NCBI GenBank assembly: GCA_026260175.1
Contig: JAKCWW010008737.1
Coordinates: 2,689-25,453 of the forward strand
Direction: 5' to 3'
Length of the DNA: 22,765 nt
DNA from: Reticulitermes lucifugus
Lineage: Eukaryota > Arthropoda > Insecta > Blattodea > Rhinotermitidae
Shown one piece after another: positions 11,495 through 20,421 of this stretch. The first letter of the stretch is position 1, and every line of letters starts with the position of its first letter. The notes under the pieces are model-generated. The model was given only the letters and a program-made list of their open reading frames with translations. It was not told where the DNA came from and ran no database searches. The translations under genes were made by a program, and so were the position numbers.

Positions 11495-11500
11495 AAATGA

Positions 11501-12323
11501 CAAAATGTCTAAGGAATATTTTATAATGTTGCTGAACTTTGACTGTCATTGAGATGTTGCTGTCATCCCACATTCCATGATTCCATGATAATCAGCTTTT
11601 GATGCTACAGTATTGTGTTAACTAAACTGTGACATAATACTGCTTAAAGTTTGCACATATCATTGTTGAAATAATTAGGTGATAATAGTATGAGTACTTT
11701 CTATATAGTATTCTTACACTAGTTAAGAAACACGGCCAAGTGTGTCATTTAAGAAAAAAGAAGTTGCATTTATGTTCTATTATATCCTATAGTGAATGTT
11801 GAGGAAATATCCAAATATCTCAAGTGATCCAAACAATAAATGCAGTGCTGAATTGTCCATATACCAGACCCAAATTTTGTTGCAGTATTTCTCACGAATA
11901 TAATTTCTTATAATTGTAGTGAGGTTTCATATTGTTCAAGATAAAAATTAGATAACATATTGAAAGTTCTGTTCATAGAAAAGCACATGACAAAAAATCA
12001 CTTTAAGAGGTTTCGTGAACTTTAGTAATCGTGACACCAGTAATTAAGTCAGTATGTAATACTTAACAGTCCCTATAAAATGTAATGCTAATTTTTTTAT
12101 TTATCTAGTAATGTCATTTCTCTCAAACTGTGTGTGTGTAAATTGTATAACTATATCTTTGGAAGAAATACTTCACCACATCCTCATTCAACAGCAAAGA
12201 ATTCCTGACTCTTGATTTAACATAATCTGTGCAGTACTTGTTATGTAAGTGCTGATGCTTTTTATATAAGTGTACAGATCTCATGAATCAGACTCTTTGC
12301 ATGCCCCACATGTATAGTTGCAG

Positions 12324-12360
<37 letters not shown>

Positions 12361-13230
12361 CTTTTCTTACTTACTTATTTCATCAAAGAAAAATAAAACT
12401 TATGAAACTTATATGACACACTTCAGCCACTGTGATATAAAGATATTAAGATGTTTATTGTAATAAAACAGTCTTTCACATGCCATTCTGTTCTCTTCAT
12501 TGTACTGTCTGTCATGAATGCAAGCTACAACTATCAGATTGAACAGCATTACATAAATACCAGTTTGTTATAAAAGCTGTAAATGTTTTGCTGATAAATT
12601 GCTAGTTTATGTAAATGTTGTTTTTGATGATTATGACTTGCATTGATAATAAAAAAAACCCTTTTCAGTGAACTAAGACTGTAGAATCTAAATGCACATC
12701 ATAATGCTGAATTTTAAAATACTGTCTAGTGAGCAAGTTAATGTGAATATTTAGAAGTGGTATTGTTGCTTTTTATATTTTGTCAGTATTCCTTCTTAGC
12801 TCCTCTGGTTTTACTCTTCCTGTGCTTACTATCAGTCTGTAAAGATTCCTCGCTTTGATAGTTCCATCTGATGAAGGTGAAAGTTGTGAACTTACCTTCC
12901 TTCACATATGTTTTCTCATGGATTTCAACCTGTTTGGTTTTTATTATTACTTCCAGCTTCGTTTTTCTTTCTTGGAAATACTTATTTCTTCTGTGTTCCT
13001 TTATACTGTTTTAATTTATCTTCCTAGAATATTTTCTTCTTACTTCTGTCTCTTATATTATACCATTTCATTTACAGTAAGTTATGTTTTCAGATTCTAC
13101 AAAGCTGTTAGGTGTGGCAGTTTATGTAGGAGGCAACTTCATCATCATCATTACTCTAGTGTTTGTAAAAGATTTTAATGTGGTAATTGACTATACCAAA
13201 TTTTGTGTATTTGATCTTTAAATTTTCTAG
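11501..13230. other. End of intron 2, no gene recognised
   Basis: AT-rich intron sequence with a trinucleotide tract at 12324-12359. The T-rich open frame at 12855-13178 codes mainly for hydrophobic residues because of base composition. It has no splice or family support. Confidence 0.5.
12324..12359. repeat. (ATA)n microsatellite, about 12 units
   Basis: Uninterrupted ATA/TAA repeats within intron 2. Confidence 0.95.
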
Positions 13231-13356
13231 AAAACAGAATCCTTCTTAAAGCCCTTAGTAGACAAACATGCCAAAGAAGGAAAGGACAAGAAAGTAGTGT
13301 TTGAGGCTGTGTTCTCCAAACCCAATTCCAAACCGAAGTGGTTCTTTAGAAAAGAT
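13231..13356 (+). CDS. bt: Exon 3: first half of Ig domain 1 (I-set)
   Basis: This exon has 42 codons, phase 0 in and out, from ...aattttctag to gat|gtaagt. It begins KTESFLKPLVDKHAKEGKDK and carries the A, B and C strands of an I-set Ig domain. F-L-K-P-L is the typical domain opening. V-V-F-E-A-V-F is the B strand and K-P-K-W-F-F-R-K-D the C strand with the invariant tryptophan. The B-strand cysteine is replaced by Phe, so this domain cannot form the usual intradomain disulfide, as in many cytosolic muscle Ig domains. The donor is close to consensus. Exon 4 completes the domain. Ig domains of this type act as mechanical spacers and binding modules in the sarcomere. Remembered similarity to projectin is good; exact domain number in the protein is not determinable here. 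Confidence 0.88.
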
Positions 13357-14149
13357 GTAAGTATTGGTTTAATACTGTAATTGAGAGATAACATTAACTA
13401 ACTGACTATTAAGAATGAGAATTATACTTGCATATAACAATTATTGAGACATATTTTCTGTATATGGTGCATCTTATATTGTCCAGGCTGCACATTATGT
13501 TTCTGGATGTACCTGCCAACACTAAATACCTTCTAGTAACATGGAATATACCTACCAAGTAAGTAGGTATCTAGACAGAACATGCCAAGCTTTTTGAGAT
13601 ATAAATTTTATGCCATTATATTGTGATAGGGTTTTGCTTGTTCTTTCCATAAAAATGTATTCACCACACTCGACAGAAAATCTCCACTGTAGCTGACTGT
13701 AAACTAGCATGTTGAAATTGTGAAAATAACTGATCATAAAACATGAAACTAAACAAAAATGTATACTGCTGCTACATAACTGCTTACTTCTTAAAACCTG
13801 TAGCCTTTCTGATAACGAATGGCGTAAGAAATACAAATAAAATCTATGCCCTTCTGGGATATTATGCGGCATCATGTGGAAATTGTTTACCGACGTTTCG
13901 GGACAACGTATCGATCCCATCTTCAGGGATCAAGAGTCTGAGAAGAAAAGAAAGCCAGTACCATAACGTAGATTCTGTATGGGAAGGCGAACGCGGGGTT
14001 GTAATGAGTAAGCGTGGTGACAGCCAATAGAGTTGAACTGGAGTAAGGGAGGGGTGGATAGAGACAACGTTAAGAAGTGTAGTCAGCTAAGGCTGATGGA
14101 AAACCTTGAATGGAATGAAGTAAGAGCAAGGGAGGAAAAGATAAAGATA

Positions 14150-14660
14150 AATAAGTAAAAAAAATAAAACAAAAAATATAAAAAATAAAAATAAATAAAC
14201 AAATTTGGAGAAGAAAAAACCAAAACAGCGTGAGGGAGGTGGGAGGGAGACACATAAAGTGGCTGGTGGGTTATTACCTAGGCGAAAACCTGTCCCAGGG
14301 CAGCGGAGTCATTGCCTAGTGCAGGAAGGTGAGAGTAATGGGAGAAAAATGTATGGAATGCAGCAATAACAAGGAAGGGAAATAAACCAAATTAACGAAA
14401 GTATAAATGAAAAAATTGAAAAAATGTAAATAAAGAATTAATTAAATAAATAAAAATAATAAAAATAAAACTATAAAGAAATAAAATAAATAAATATAAT
14501 AATTAATAATAAATGAGAATAAAAATAAAACATAAATAAATAGAAATAAAAATAAACCTAAAAATAATAAATAATAAAAGTATACAAAATCCAAAGAAAA
14601 TTAAAAAATGAATATTAAAAATATAAGATATATAAAAATAAATAAATTGATAAAATGACT
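14150..14660. repeat. A-rich low-complexity tract (AAAT/AATA-like)
   Basis: Long runs of AAATAAA-type units occupy most of this stretch, with a more balanced block at 14220-14390. It is the 3' non-coding part of the Penelope-like element, seen from the opposite strand. It contributes to the spurious Lys/Glu-rich frame at 14655-15020. Confidence 0.8.
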
Positions 14661-14875
14661 AAGGAGAATACAAAAAGTGGGAATAAAAAGGAAACGGAAC
14701 CAGACAAGAGATGGACAAATAAAAATGGGAGGAAAGAAGAGCAACTAGAGCCGGGGGAAAAAGAGAATGATAGAAACGGATGGAGCTATAAGGAAAAGCA
14801 GCACAGGGAAATGGGAGAACATGGAAGAGGAAGAGGGAGAATGTGGTCCTCAAAAGGACCATGGGCTAGTCACCA

Positions 14876-15355
14876 CTATTGGGAGGGGCGCTGTCTACTT
14901 TCTCTAAGGAGGCGAAAGAGAGGTTTCCATGACCCGCTTAGAGTCAGGACATCCTCCCTGTTCATATTGTTTGGGTGGAGCTCCAACTCGATTGCCTCCC
15001 TGATGAGTCGGTCCATGTAGCTGGATTTGGGTGTCTTGGAATCTAATGAGATGATCGTGGTTGAGCCTATGTTCCGCCACCACCGATTTGTCTGGATGTC
15101 CAAGCCGTATGTGCTGGTGATGTTCTTTTATTCTGGTCTCAATGGATATTATGTCTGATATACACCTGGCCGCACTCACAGGCAATGCTATACACGCCTG
15201 GAGTCCTCAGTCCCAGATTGTCCTTCACAGGACGGAGGAAGCTGGAGATCTTCCTCGGCGACAAGCCAACACTCTTAATGTTGTGCCTGGCCAGCATTCT
15301 GCTGAGGTGGCCGTATGTAGTTTAGACGTATGGCAGGAGGGCGACTGAGATGCAT
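14876..15355 (-). pseudogene. Penelope-like RT end plus GIY-YIG endonuclease, broken
   Basis: The conceptual frame begins near 15350 with A-L-L-P-Y-V, then a stop (TAA at 15322-15324) and T-T-Y-G-H-L-S-R-M-L-A-R-H. G-V-Y-S-I (15184-15198) and V-Y-I-R (from 15154) correspond to the GIY...YIG core, with Arg replacing the final Gly. A frameshift near 15150 moves to the frame with [15 protein letters not shown], which carries the conserved arginine. Another near 15020 moves to [18 protein letters not shown], which carries the conserved glutamate and asparagine. One stop, two shifts and a damaged YIG make it non-functional. It has no role in the host gene. Confidence 0.82.
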
Positions 15356-15370
15356 TTTGTTGGATATTAT

Positions 15371-16299
15371 ATTATAGTTTTTCAATTAATGCACGGTATA
15401 ATTACTATTAAATTTTGATAAAGTCACATAATAATATTAATATGGAAAGCGGTGTTTTGGGTTGTAAAAAAACAGAGAGCAATTTAAGTCTAACTCCGAG
15501 GTTCATGGCATCAACACAAGATATAACAGTAATTTCCATTATCCAATATCTAATCTAACAACATTCCAAAAAAGAACATATTACTTTGGAATCAAGGTTT
15601 TTAATAGTCATCCTCCTAGCATAAAAGGCTTAGTTCATGACACAAAACAATTTAGATCTGCTTAAAAAGATTCCTTCTTTTAAATTCGTTTTATTCATTG
15701 GAAGAATATTTTAACTACAATAAAAATTAAAGATCTTGGTTTATTATACCCTTGATAACTAGTATTATATTTTACATTTGATTACCGCACTTATCTTATA
15801 TATTTTATTTCATTACCACTGCTATTCATAAATATTGTTGTTGTTTTAATACGACACATGTTTCTCTAGGCATGTGTATTTTATAACCGTTTATTATATG
15901 TGTATGGAGACTAATTCCACATCTGTCATTTCCCCCCCCCCNNNNTCCCTGCAAGGATCCATGGAATGTAAAATGAATGAATAAATGAATAAATCAAATT
16001 GGCTTAAGGTTTGCTTTAGTAATAGGATTTGTCTAGAAAATTGCAAAGTCATATATACCTCGTAAATTTTGTTACTGAATGTTATGACACTGCACCTCTG
16101 GGCAGATATCTCCAGAGTTGAAGATTGAAGTCTTCTGGTACGTTATGCCTTGTTGACTAATAAGTAGTTATTGATGTTTTGAAGGATTATAGTGTGTTTG
16201 TGTTCAGGTTCCAGCAGTCCAAAAACAGTAGTTTGTGGACTGCTGTACCACTGTTCTTGGACTGCTCTATCCTGAAGACAAACGCATTACATTCCTCCA
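15371..16299. other. Intron 3 sequence with an assembly gap
   Basis: AT-rich sequence without recognised genes. A run of ten C (15932-15941) is followed by four N (15942-15945), and (AATGAATA)-like units occur at 15972-15992, possibly a SINE tail. Confidence 0.5.
15932..15945. other. Poly-C run and four-base gap
   Basis: Ten cytosines are followed by four undetermined bases. This suggests a homopolymer that defeated sequencing or gap filling, so local length is unreliable. Confidence 0.9.
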
Positions 16300-16402
16300 G
16301 AATGTTAGGAACTACTTATCAATCAACATGGCATGCCATCCCAGAGGATGTGAATCTTCAGCAACACCACCGTGGGAACCTCAAAAGCTCGCATCTCGAC
16401 AG
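16300..16402 (+). repeat. Dispersed 'IPED...ENLK' repeat, copy 2, next to exon 4
   Basis: Reading from 16338 gives I-P-E-D-V-N-L-Q-Q-H-H-R-G-N-L-K-S-S, the least damaged of three copies. Its frame is the same as that of exon 4, with no stop from 16179 to the exon. The repeat ends about 35 bp before the exon 4 acceptor. The left border is uncertain. Confidence 0.62.
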
Positions 16403-16436
16403 TTTTCAAGGCACAAAATACCCCATTTTCTTACAG

Positions 16437-16581
16437 GAATTATTCCCTGGATCAAAGTACAAGATTGTGAATGAGAATGATTTGTACAAACTAATCATCA
16501 GTAATCCCAAGGTGGAAGATACTGGAAAATACACAATTGAGATAGCTGGTATATCTTGCACAGCATACCTTGATGTAGAGG
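16437..16581 (+). CDS. bt: Exon 4: second half of Ig domain 1 (I-set)
   Basis: This exon (145 nt) enters in phase 0 after ccccattttcttacag and leaves in phase 1 before gtaagt, so GAG G joins the next exon's AA to give Glu-Glu. It begins ELFPGSKYKIVNENDLYKLI and continues with the E-F turn signature K-V-E-D-T-G-K-Y. The F-strand position normally filled by the second cysteine is Ile (Y-T-I-E-I), which matches the missing B-strand cysteine in exon 3. The domain ends near A-Y-L-D-V-E. The exon lies 34 bp downstream of a repeat relic (16300-16402), and the frame is open from 16179 right into the exon. Unspliced or alternatively spliced RNA could therefore add repeat-derived residues. The normal acceptor is strong, so 16437 is preferred as the border. 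Confidence 0.9.
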
Positions 16582-16938
16582 GTAAGTTGGTCACTGGTTG
16601 TAACTTGTTTTTTGTGACAGCATTACATACATTCCTCTTCAGCTTCCTTCTCTTTGCTCTGTATGACTAAATCTGACTTCTTTAGGCACTGTTTTGTTAC
16701 TGATGCCCTTTGAACAATAAAATCAATATTATGCTTCATTAAAAACATAATCTCACCATGGAAGAATTCAGAGTACAGTATATGCTAGTTCATACATAGT
16801 GAATAATGGTATCTTAAAAGCATATCATATTTTTATTAATTTCTTACTCCTTCGGTACTAGTCTAATTTCCAGACTTCAAGTGGCAATAATAATATTAAC
16901 ATTCCAATGCCTGATGCTCTGTGTTAAATGTTTCATAG

Positions 16939-17078
16939 AACCTGAAGCATTTTATACATTCCTGAAACCCTTAAGTAAGAAGACTGATGGCTTCACAAAA
17001 CATGAGACAATGATGGAGTGTACTGTAAGTAGCAGCATGGCAATGGTGTCCTGGTGGAGAGGAGATAAAAGGATTTCG
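16939..17078 (+). CDS. bt: Exon 5: first half of Ig domain 2 (I-set)
   Basis: This exon (140 nt) enters in phase 1 after ...gtttcatag and exits in phase 0 before gtatgt. With the G of exon 4 it gives E, then PEAFYTFLKPLSKKTD. The B strand has the canonical cysteine (M-M-E-C-T-V) and the C strand the invariant tryptophan (V-S-W-W-R-G-D). Intron 4 is only 357 bp, the shortest in the window, and shows no recognisable element. The domain opening P-E-A-F-Y-T-F-L-K-P parallels F-L-K-P-L of domain 1, as expected of adjacent titin-family Ig modules. The split point, just after the C strand, is similar in all three Ig domains here. Exon 6 supplies the rest of the domain. Confidence 0.88.
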
Positions 17079-17835
17079 GTATGTAAAACATTTATAACAC
17101 TTCAATTAGTAGCCTTCTGTTGATAGCAGTAACACTTGTGTAACTATTAGGTTCATGGATGTTGTCCATTGTCTAATGTTTTAAAATTAAGAAAAGTAAT
17201 ACAAATAGTAAATAAGACACCATATTTTGACGACAGCATCGCAACCTGACTTCAGGCTAAAATAGGAAGAAGACCTACTCAGTTGCACTCAACAAGCAAA
17301 GCTACTCTTATTGATTTTAAAACACGAGACGATGGACAGAGTCCCTGAAGCTAATAATCTTAAATGTGATATACGATTGTCAGAACAGTAATACTTGTTT
17401 GGTGAACTACTTTGATTATATATATATGAGGAAATAAGTGGCAAGTATTTCTGTTTCATATTTTTGTGTACTGTTGTGTATAAACTACATGCCTGAGTTC
17501 AGTATATGATGATCAGACACCCAGTATGAAATACAGACATACACTGCAGTCACAATACCATGTGTAAATTATATGACCTGTATTAGTTTTTAATTTAATT
17601 AGCAGGGGTTGGGTGAGAAACCCACTCATCTGTCTCTTGAGGTGAGTTGATTTTACCATCTTGTAAGTAAAAAATTTCTGTAGTTTTTTACTTGCTTTGC
17701 CTGAAGGTGTCAAATGTTGTTTTTGTATTTTTGTGTTTCTGTTTTGGCATTATTTTGGCAAACGTTTGTTGTAAACAGGCTACAGTTGTATTTCATGTTA
17801 TTGATGGTTATACAAGTCACACTTTGAGTGAAACA
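17079..17835. other. First part of intron 5, nothing assigned
   Basis: The sequence is mixed. The block at about 17215-17400 is less AT-rich and may be an old repeat, and a short (TA)n occurs near 17416. I recognise no coding sequence. Confidence 0.4.
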
Positions 17836-17965
17836 TAATTTTCCACAGTCTATTCCAGTTCAGAGGAGTCCTACCAGGTGTGTGTGATCTAGAAACCTCA
17901 ACAATGAGGTGGCCTAGGACTGAGTTGGCTGTTGCACTGCACAGAGAGAGAGTAATTTTCCACAG
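17836..17965 (+). mobile_element. 104-bp insert flanked by 13-bp direct repeats
   Basis: TAATTTTCCACAG occurs at 17836-17848 and again at 17953-17965. Between them lies a 104-bp segment with a more balanced composition, containing gaaacctcaacaatgagg and ending in GAGAGAGAG. Perfect flanking repeats of this length are typical target-site duplications of retroposed elements. The simple GA tail fits a SINE or a 3' fragment of a LINE. The family is unknown, and the strand is inferred from the tail. Confidence 0.6.
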
Positions 17966-18600
17966 CCATTTATTCTGAATTTCTTAGAGAAGCTTCAGTA
18001 CCATGTAGGACCAGTAGAGGGAAACATTTTTACAGTATTTCATTGTTGCAAGAAATGCTTGAAATTCATCAGCTTGGAACAACACAGGCAAAAGTAGAAT
18101 TTAGTATGGAATGAAGAAGACTCATTGCATCACGAATAAGAATCTTGAATGGAATGTTTTCTCACATCATCACCTGTGGAGAAGTTTTGGTGATTCAGAA
18201 ATACTTTTATTTCCTGGTTTCATCGCCTCATTTCAAGTCATTTGCTTCAGAAGATGACAGAAAAAATCCTCAAGAAGTGGTATAAAGTCAAGGCAGTGTG
18301 TCAGAGAGTGAATCTTGGGGACCTACTGAATTGTGTTTTGTCTCTGGAAAAGACATTATCATTCCTGAAGAAATTTATGTCAGTAGTTGGTTTCCTTCCA
18401 ACTTCTCCAGCATCATGTGAAAGAGGATTTAGTGAGATGAACTCAATGAAAGAACAAGCATAGATTAGTGTCTCATTATGACGGTTTAAATGACAGTACT
18501 GTGCAGGTCTTGTGGAACGTACCTATTGCTCATCATCCATCCAATGTACAAGAAACAGTAATAGGACGGGAAGGAAGTGATGATAGTTTGAATTTTAAAT
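17966..18600 (+). pseudogene. hAT transposase C-terminal relic
   Basis: A frame at 18242-18463 ends with F-L-P-T-S-P-A-S-C-E-R-G-F-S-E-M-N-S-M-K. The C-E-R-x-F-S block (18416-18442) is the signature of the hAT dimerisation region. The similarity continues in the next frame after a one-base shift (K-N-K-H-R-L-V-S-H-Y), ending at a stop near 18600. Upstream, 17966-18240 has fragments such as L-N-F-L-E-K-L-Q-Y-H-V-G-P-V-E that look like the same protein in other frames. No terminal inverted repeats were found. It is inactive and lies in intron 5. Confidence 0.65.
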
Positions 18601-18635
18601 AAGTGCATGCGTATTTATTCCACATAATGATGTAA

Positions 18636-18637
<2 letters not shown>

Positions 18638-18686
<49 letters not shown>

Positions 18687-18703
18687 TGTGTGTGTGTGTG
18701 TGT
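18638..18703. repeat. (GT)n microsatellite with GTGC units inside
   Basis: A (GT)n run is interrupted in the middle by about five GTGC/CGTG units, then resumes. The alternating purine-pyrimidine sequence is able to adopt Z-DNA. The minus-strand Thr/His-rich frame here is an artefact. Confidence 0.95.
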
Positions 18704-19288
18704 ACGTGCACACGTGTAAATATATAAGGTGAAAACAAATAAGACCTTGTTCACCAGTGAGAAGATATTTCACAAAATCTGTTCTTATATATGGCCTGTA
18801 TTTGGTAGTACGAGTATTTCAATGTTAGTTTTAAGGCTTACAAAAATGTATAACCTCACGCAATAATGGACATTACCATTGGCTCTGGCAAGTAATTTTT
18901 AACCGGCAGTTCATTTTAATCGTTTGCAGGTACAGTTGATGTCAGTATTTGATATGGGGGACCTGAGAATTGCATACTGAATTGAAACATGTAGCCCAGA
19001 AAATAAACAATATTGTCACTATAATTTATGAATAACTTTTTATTTTGAAAGTGATTTGAATGAAGTAGTTTTGAGTAGTACATCATTATTTTATGGACAG
19101 TATGTGCAAAGTTACCATTGAAGGTTTTAGTCAATTACTCTGTGATACTTGTAAAGTATATTTTTGAAAGAAGAAAAAGTATTGTTTGGTATATAAGTTT
19201 AAAATACATGAAGTTAGACTTACCGGTATTATTTTCGTTACTGTAGACTGCAATATAGATGTATAAGTTTCTTTCTCTTGTTACATAG
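18704..19288. other. End of intron 5, nothing recognised
   Basis: AT-rich intron sequence leading to the exon 6 acceptor. The short minus-strand frames have no domain content. Confidence 0.5.
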
Positions 19289-19433
19289 GATGGTGATAAA
19301 TATGACACTGCTAAGGAAATGTCTGGTGTTTGTCGACTGACAATTAAGAATTGTGAAATTGAAGACAGTGGTGAATATTCATGTAGAATTGAGAAGCAAG
19401 AGGACAAAACCACAACATTAGTTACAATTATTG
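19289..19433 (+). CDS. bt: Exon 6: second half of Ig domain 2 (I-set)
   Basis: This exon (145 nt) enters in phase 0 after ...cttgttacatag and exits in phase 1 before gtaagt. It starts DGDKYDTAKEMSGVCRLTIK. The F-strand signature I-E-D-S-G-E-Y-S-C carries the cysteine that pairs with the one in exon 5, so domain 2 can form the classical disulfide or a buried thiol pair. It ends T-T-T-L-V-T-I-I plus one base. The length, 145 nt, equals that of exon 4 in domain 1, and the phases are the same. This supports duplication of a two-exon Ig unit. Intron 5, upstream, carries a hAT relic and microsatellites but shows no competing splice-ready exon. Confidence 0.9.
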
Positions 19434-19695
19434 GTAAGTAATGTAAATATACAGAGTACTTCATCAAACATTTGTCAAACTGAATGTTCTTATTCACTGG
19501 CCTGATTTGATTGAAAACTGTTCTGTCAACATGGGTTAAAGTGCCAGCTGTTATTTAGACATGTTTGATGTGAGTTGTGACGTAACATATGTACTTGCAT
19601 GGTTTACTATTAGAAATGACCTGCATTGGCTATGTACAAGGAAACTCATTTTAAAAGATCTGTTGTTTCATAGTTGCTCAGTACAAGAGCAGCAT
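19434..19695. other. Start of intron 6, nothing recognised
   Basis: AT-rich intron sequence without identifiable elements. Confidence 0.5.
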
Positions 19696-19699
19696 CATC

Positions 19700-19980
19700 C
19701 ACAATGTACCATAAGAGTTTACCTCGTCTGACATTTTACCTGGTAAACCAACTCCTTTGCATATCAGAACAAATGTAATTTAAGGAGTGTCAAGTCTGGT
19801 GAATGGGATGGTCAGGCATACCAACCTCCGTAACCAATCCAGCAATTTCCATAGCACCGTTTCTGTGATCTGTTGACCAGAGTGAGGTGGAGTGCAAGGC
19901 ATGACATACTCGCGTGTTTAATCTGTCATAGACGGTAACATCTGCCAAAGGAAGTGGTAACTTATCCTACATGAAATGCT
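19700..19980 (-). pseudogene. Possible mariner/IS630-like transposase relic
   Basis: On the minus strand, 19784-19845 reads W-I-G-Y-G-G, a stop, then P-S-H-S-P-D-L-T. This fits the W-I-G-R-G-G...P-P-R-S-P-D-L-T-P-L-D block near the last catalytic Asp of DDE transposases of this group. Later residues (E-L-V-Y-Q, then a distant D-A-A-L) could be the following helices. The relic has stops and no terminal repeats that I could find. Family assignment is tentative. Confidence 0.38.
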
Positions 19981-20421
19981 GATAGTAGAGTGCTGTTAAA
20001 CATCACTCAATTGGGAATAAATATTATTTCTTTTGTTATACCATAACCTCGCATATTTAACCATCCTAGCAGTGTCAGTTCAATGTGACAAGTTATGAAG
20101 TTTCCTTTTATGTAATTTTCCTTTATTTGACTAATACATCAAGTACTTTGTGGGCATATATGCTCCTCAGTACATTATTTTAAATTGCCTTCAGTTTTTA
20201 TTCTTCTCTCGGATTAAAACCCAAAGTTTTTAATTCAGATAAACAACAGCTTAAATTCTGGTTTTATGATTGGTAGCAGCATTATGGTGATGTATAATTC
20301 TTTTTCAATAAAATAATGAACATTAGCTTTATTTATAAGGATACTGTGATTTATTATTATATGGAATATAATTCAGTGTATTTGTGTTGCTTTTAAATAT
20401 AGCAAATAATTTTTTTTTCAG

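Larger units (their letters stand above)
9320..11500 (+). mobile_element. Decayed Jockey-type LINE (reverse transcriptase and RNase H relics)
   Basis: This is a 5'-truncated non-LTR retrotransposon in sense orientation. The frame near 9474 reads YPQGNGVLQGLILSG, matching the conserved P-Q-G-S-V-L-S block of LINE reverse transcriptases. CGDD at 9579-9590 stands where the catalytic Y/F-x-D-D would be, so the first residue is lost. Around 9760 comes F-L-N-K-S...L-G-L-L-L...W-E-P-H-L, the region after the palm. Frames then shift repeatedly. At 10422 onward, Y/C-T-G-G and later I-F-W-T-V-S-G-H-V (near 10710) correspond to an RNase H domain. The last coding-like part, to about 11250, resembles the cysteine-bearing tail. 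Many stops and shifts make it inactive. The end at 11500 includes the minisatellite and (CA)n, and is approximate. Confidence 0.72.
13866..15361 (-). mobile_element. Penelope-like retroelement, 5'-truncated, antisense to the host gene
   Basis: Read on the minus strand, the element starts inside the end of the reverse-transcriptase region and passes through a GIY-YIG endonuclease domain. It then runs into a long 3' part that is strongly T-rich (A-rich on the + strand at 14150-14660). Its far end is CCTGAAGATGGGATCGATAC followed by CCCGAAACGTCGG near 13880-13930. Joining reverse transcriptase to GIY-YIG endonuclease is the hallmark of Penelope-like elements. GGATATTAT occurs at both borders (13857-13865 and 15362-15370) and could be a 9-bp target-site duplication. 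It lies in intron 3. Confidence 0.8.

Noticed and set aside
12855..13178. 107-codon hydrophobic + strand frame resembling a membrane protein
   Set aside because: The hydrophobicity follows from T-rich intron sequence. No initiation context, splice framing or family motif was seen.
7411..13230. Additional PEVK or IPDWP exons in the long intron 2
   Set aside because: Scanning for D-W-P codons and Pro/Glu/Val/Lys-rich splice-framed islands found only LINE and SINE relics.
13552..13920. 122-codon minus-strand frame
   Set aside because: It starts in the terminal region of the Penelope-like element and runs into unrelated AT-rich intron; no domain content.
14655..15020. 121-codon Lys/Glu/Arg-rich + strand frame
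   Set aside because: It is antisense to the Penelope-like element and is produced by its A/G-rich 3' non-coding part.
18533..18754. Thr/His repeat protein on the minus strand
   Set aside because: It is a translation of the (GT)n microsatellite.
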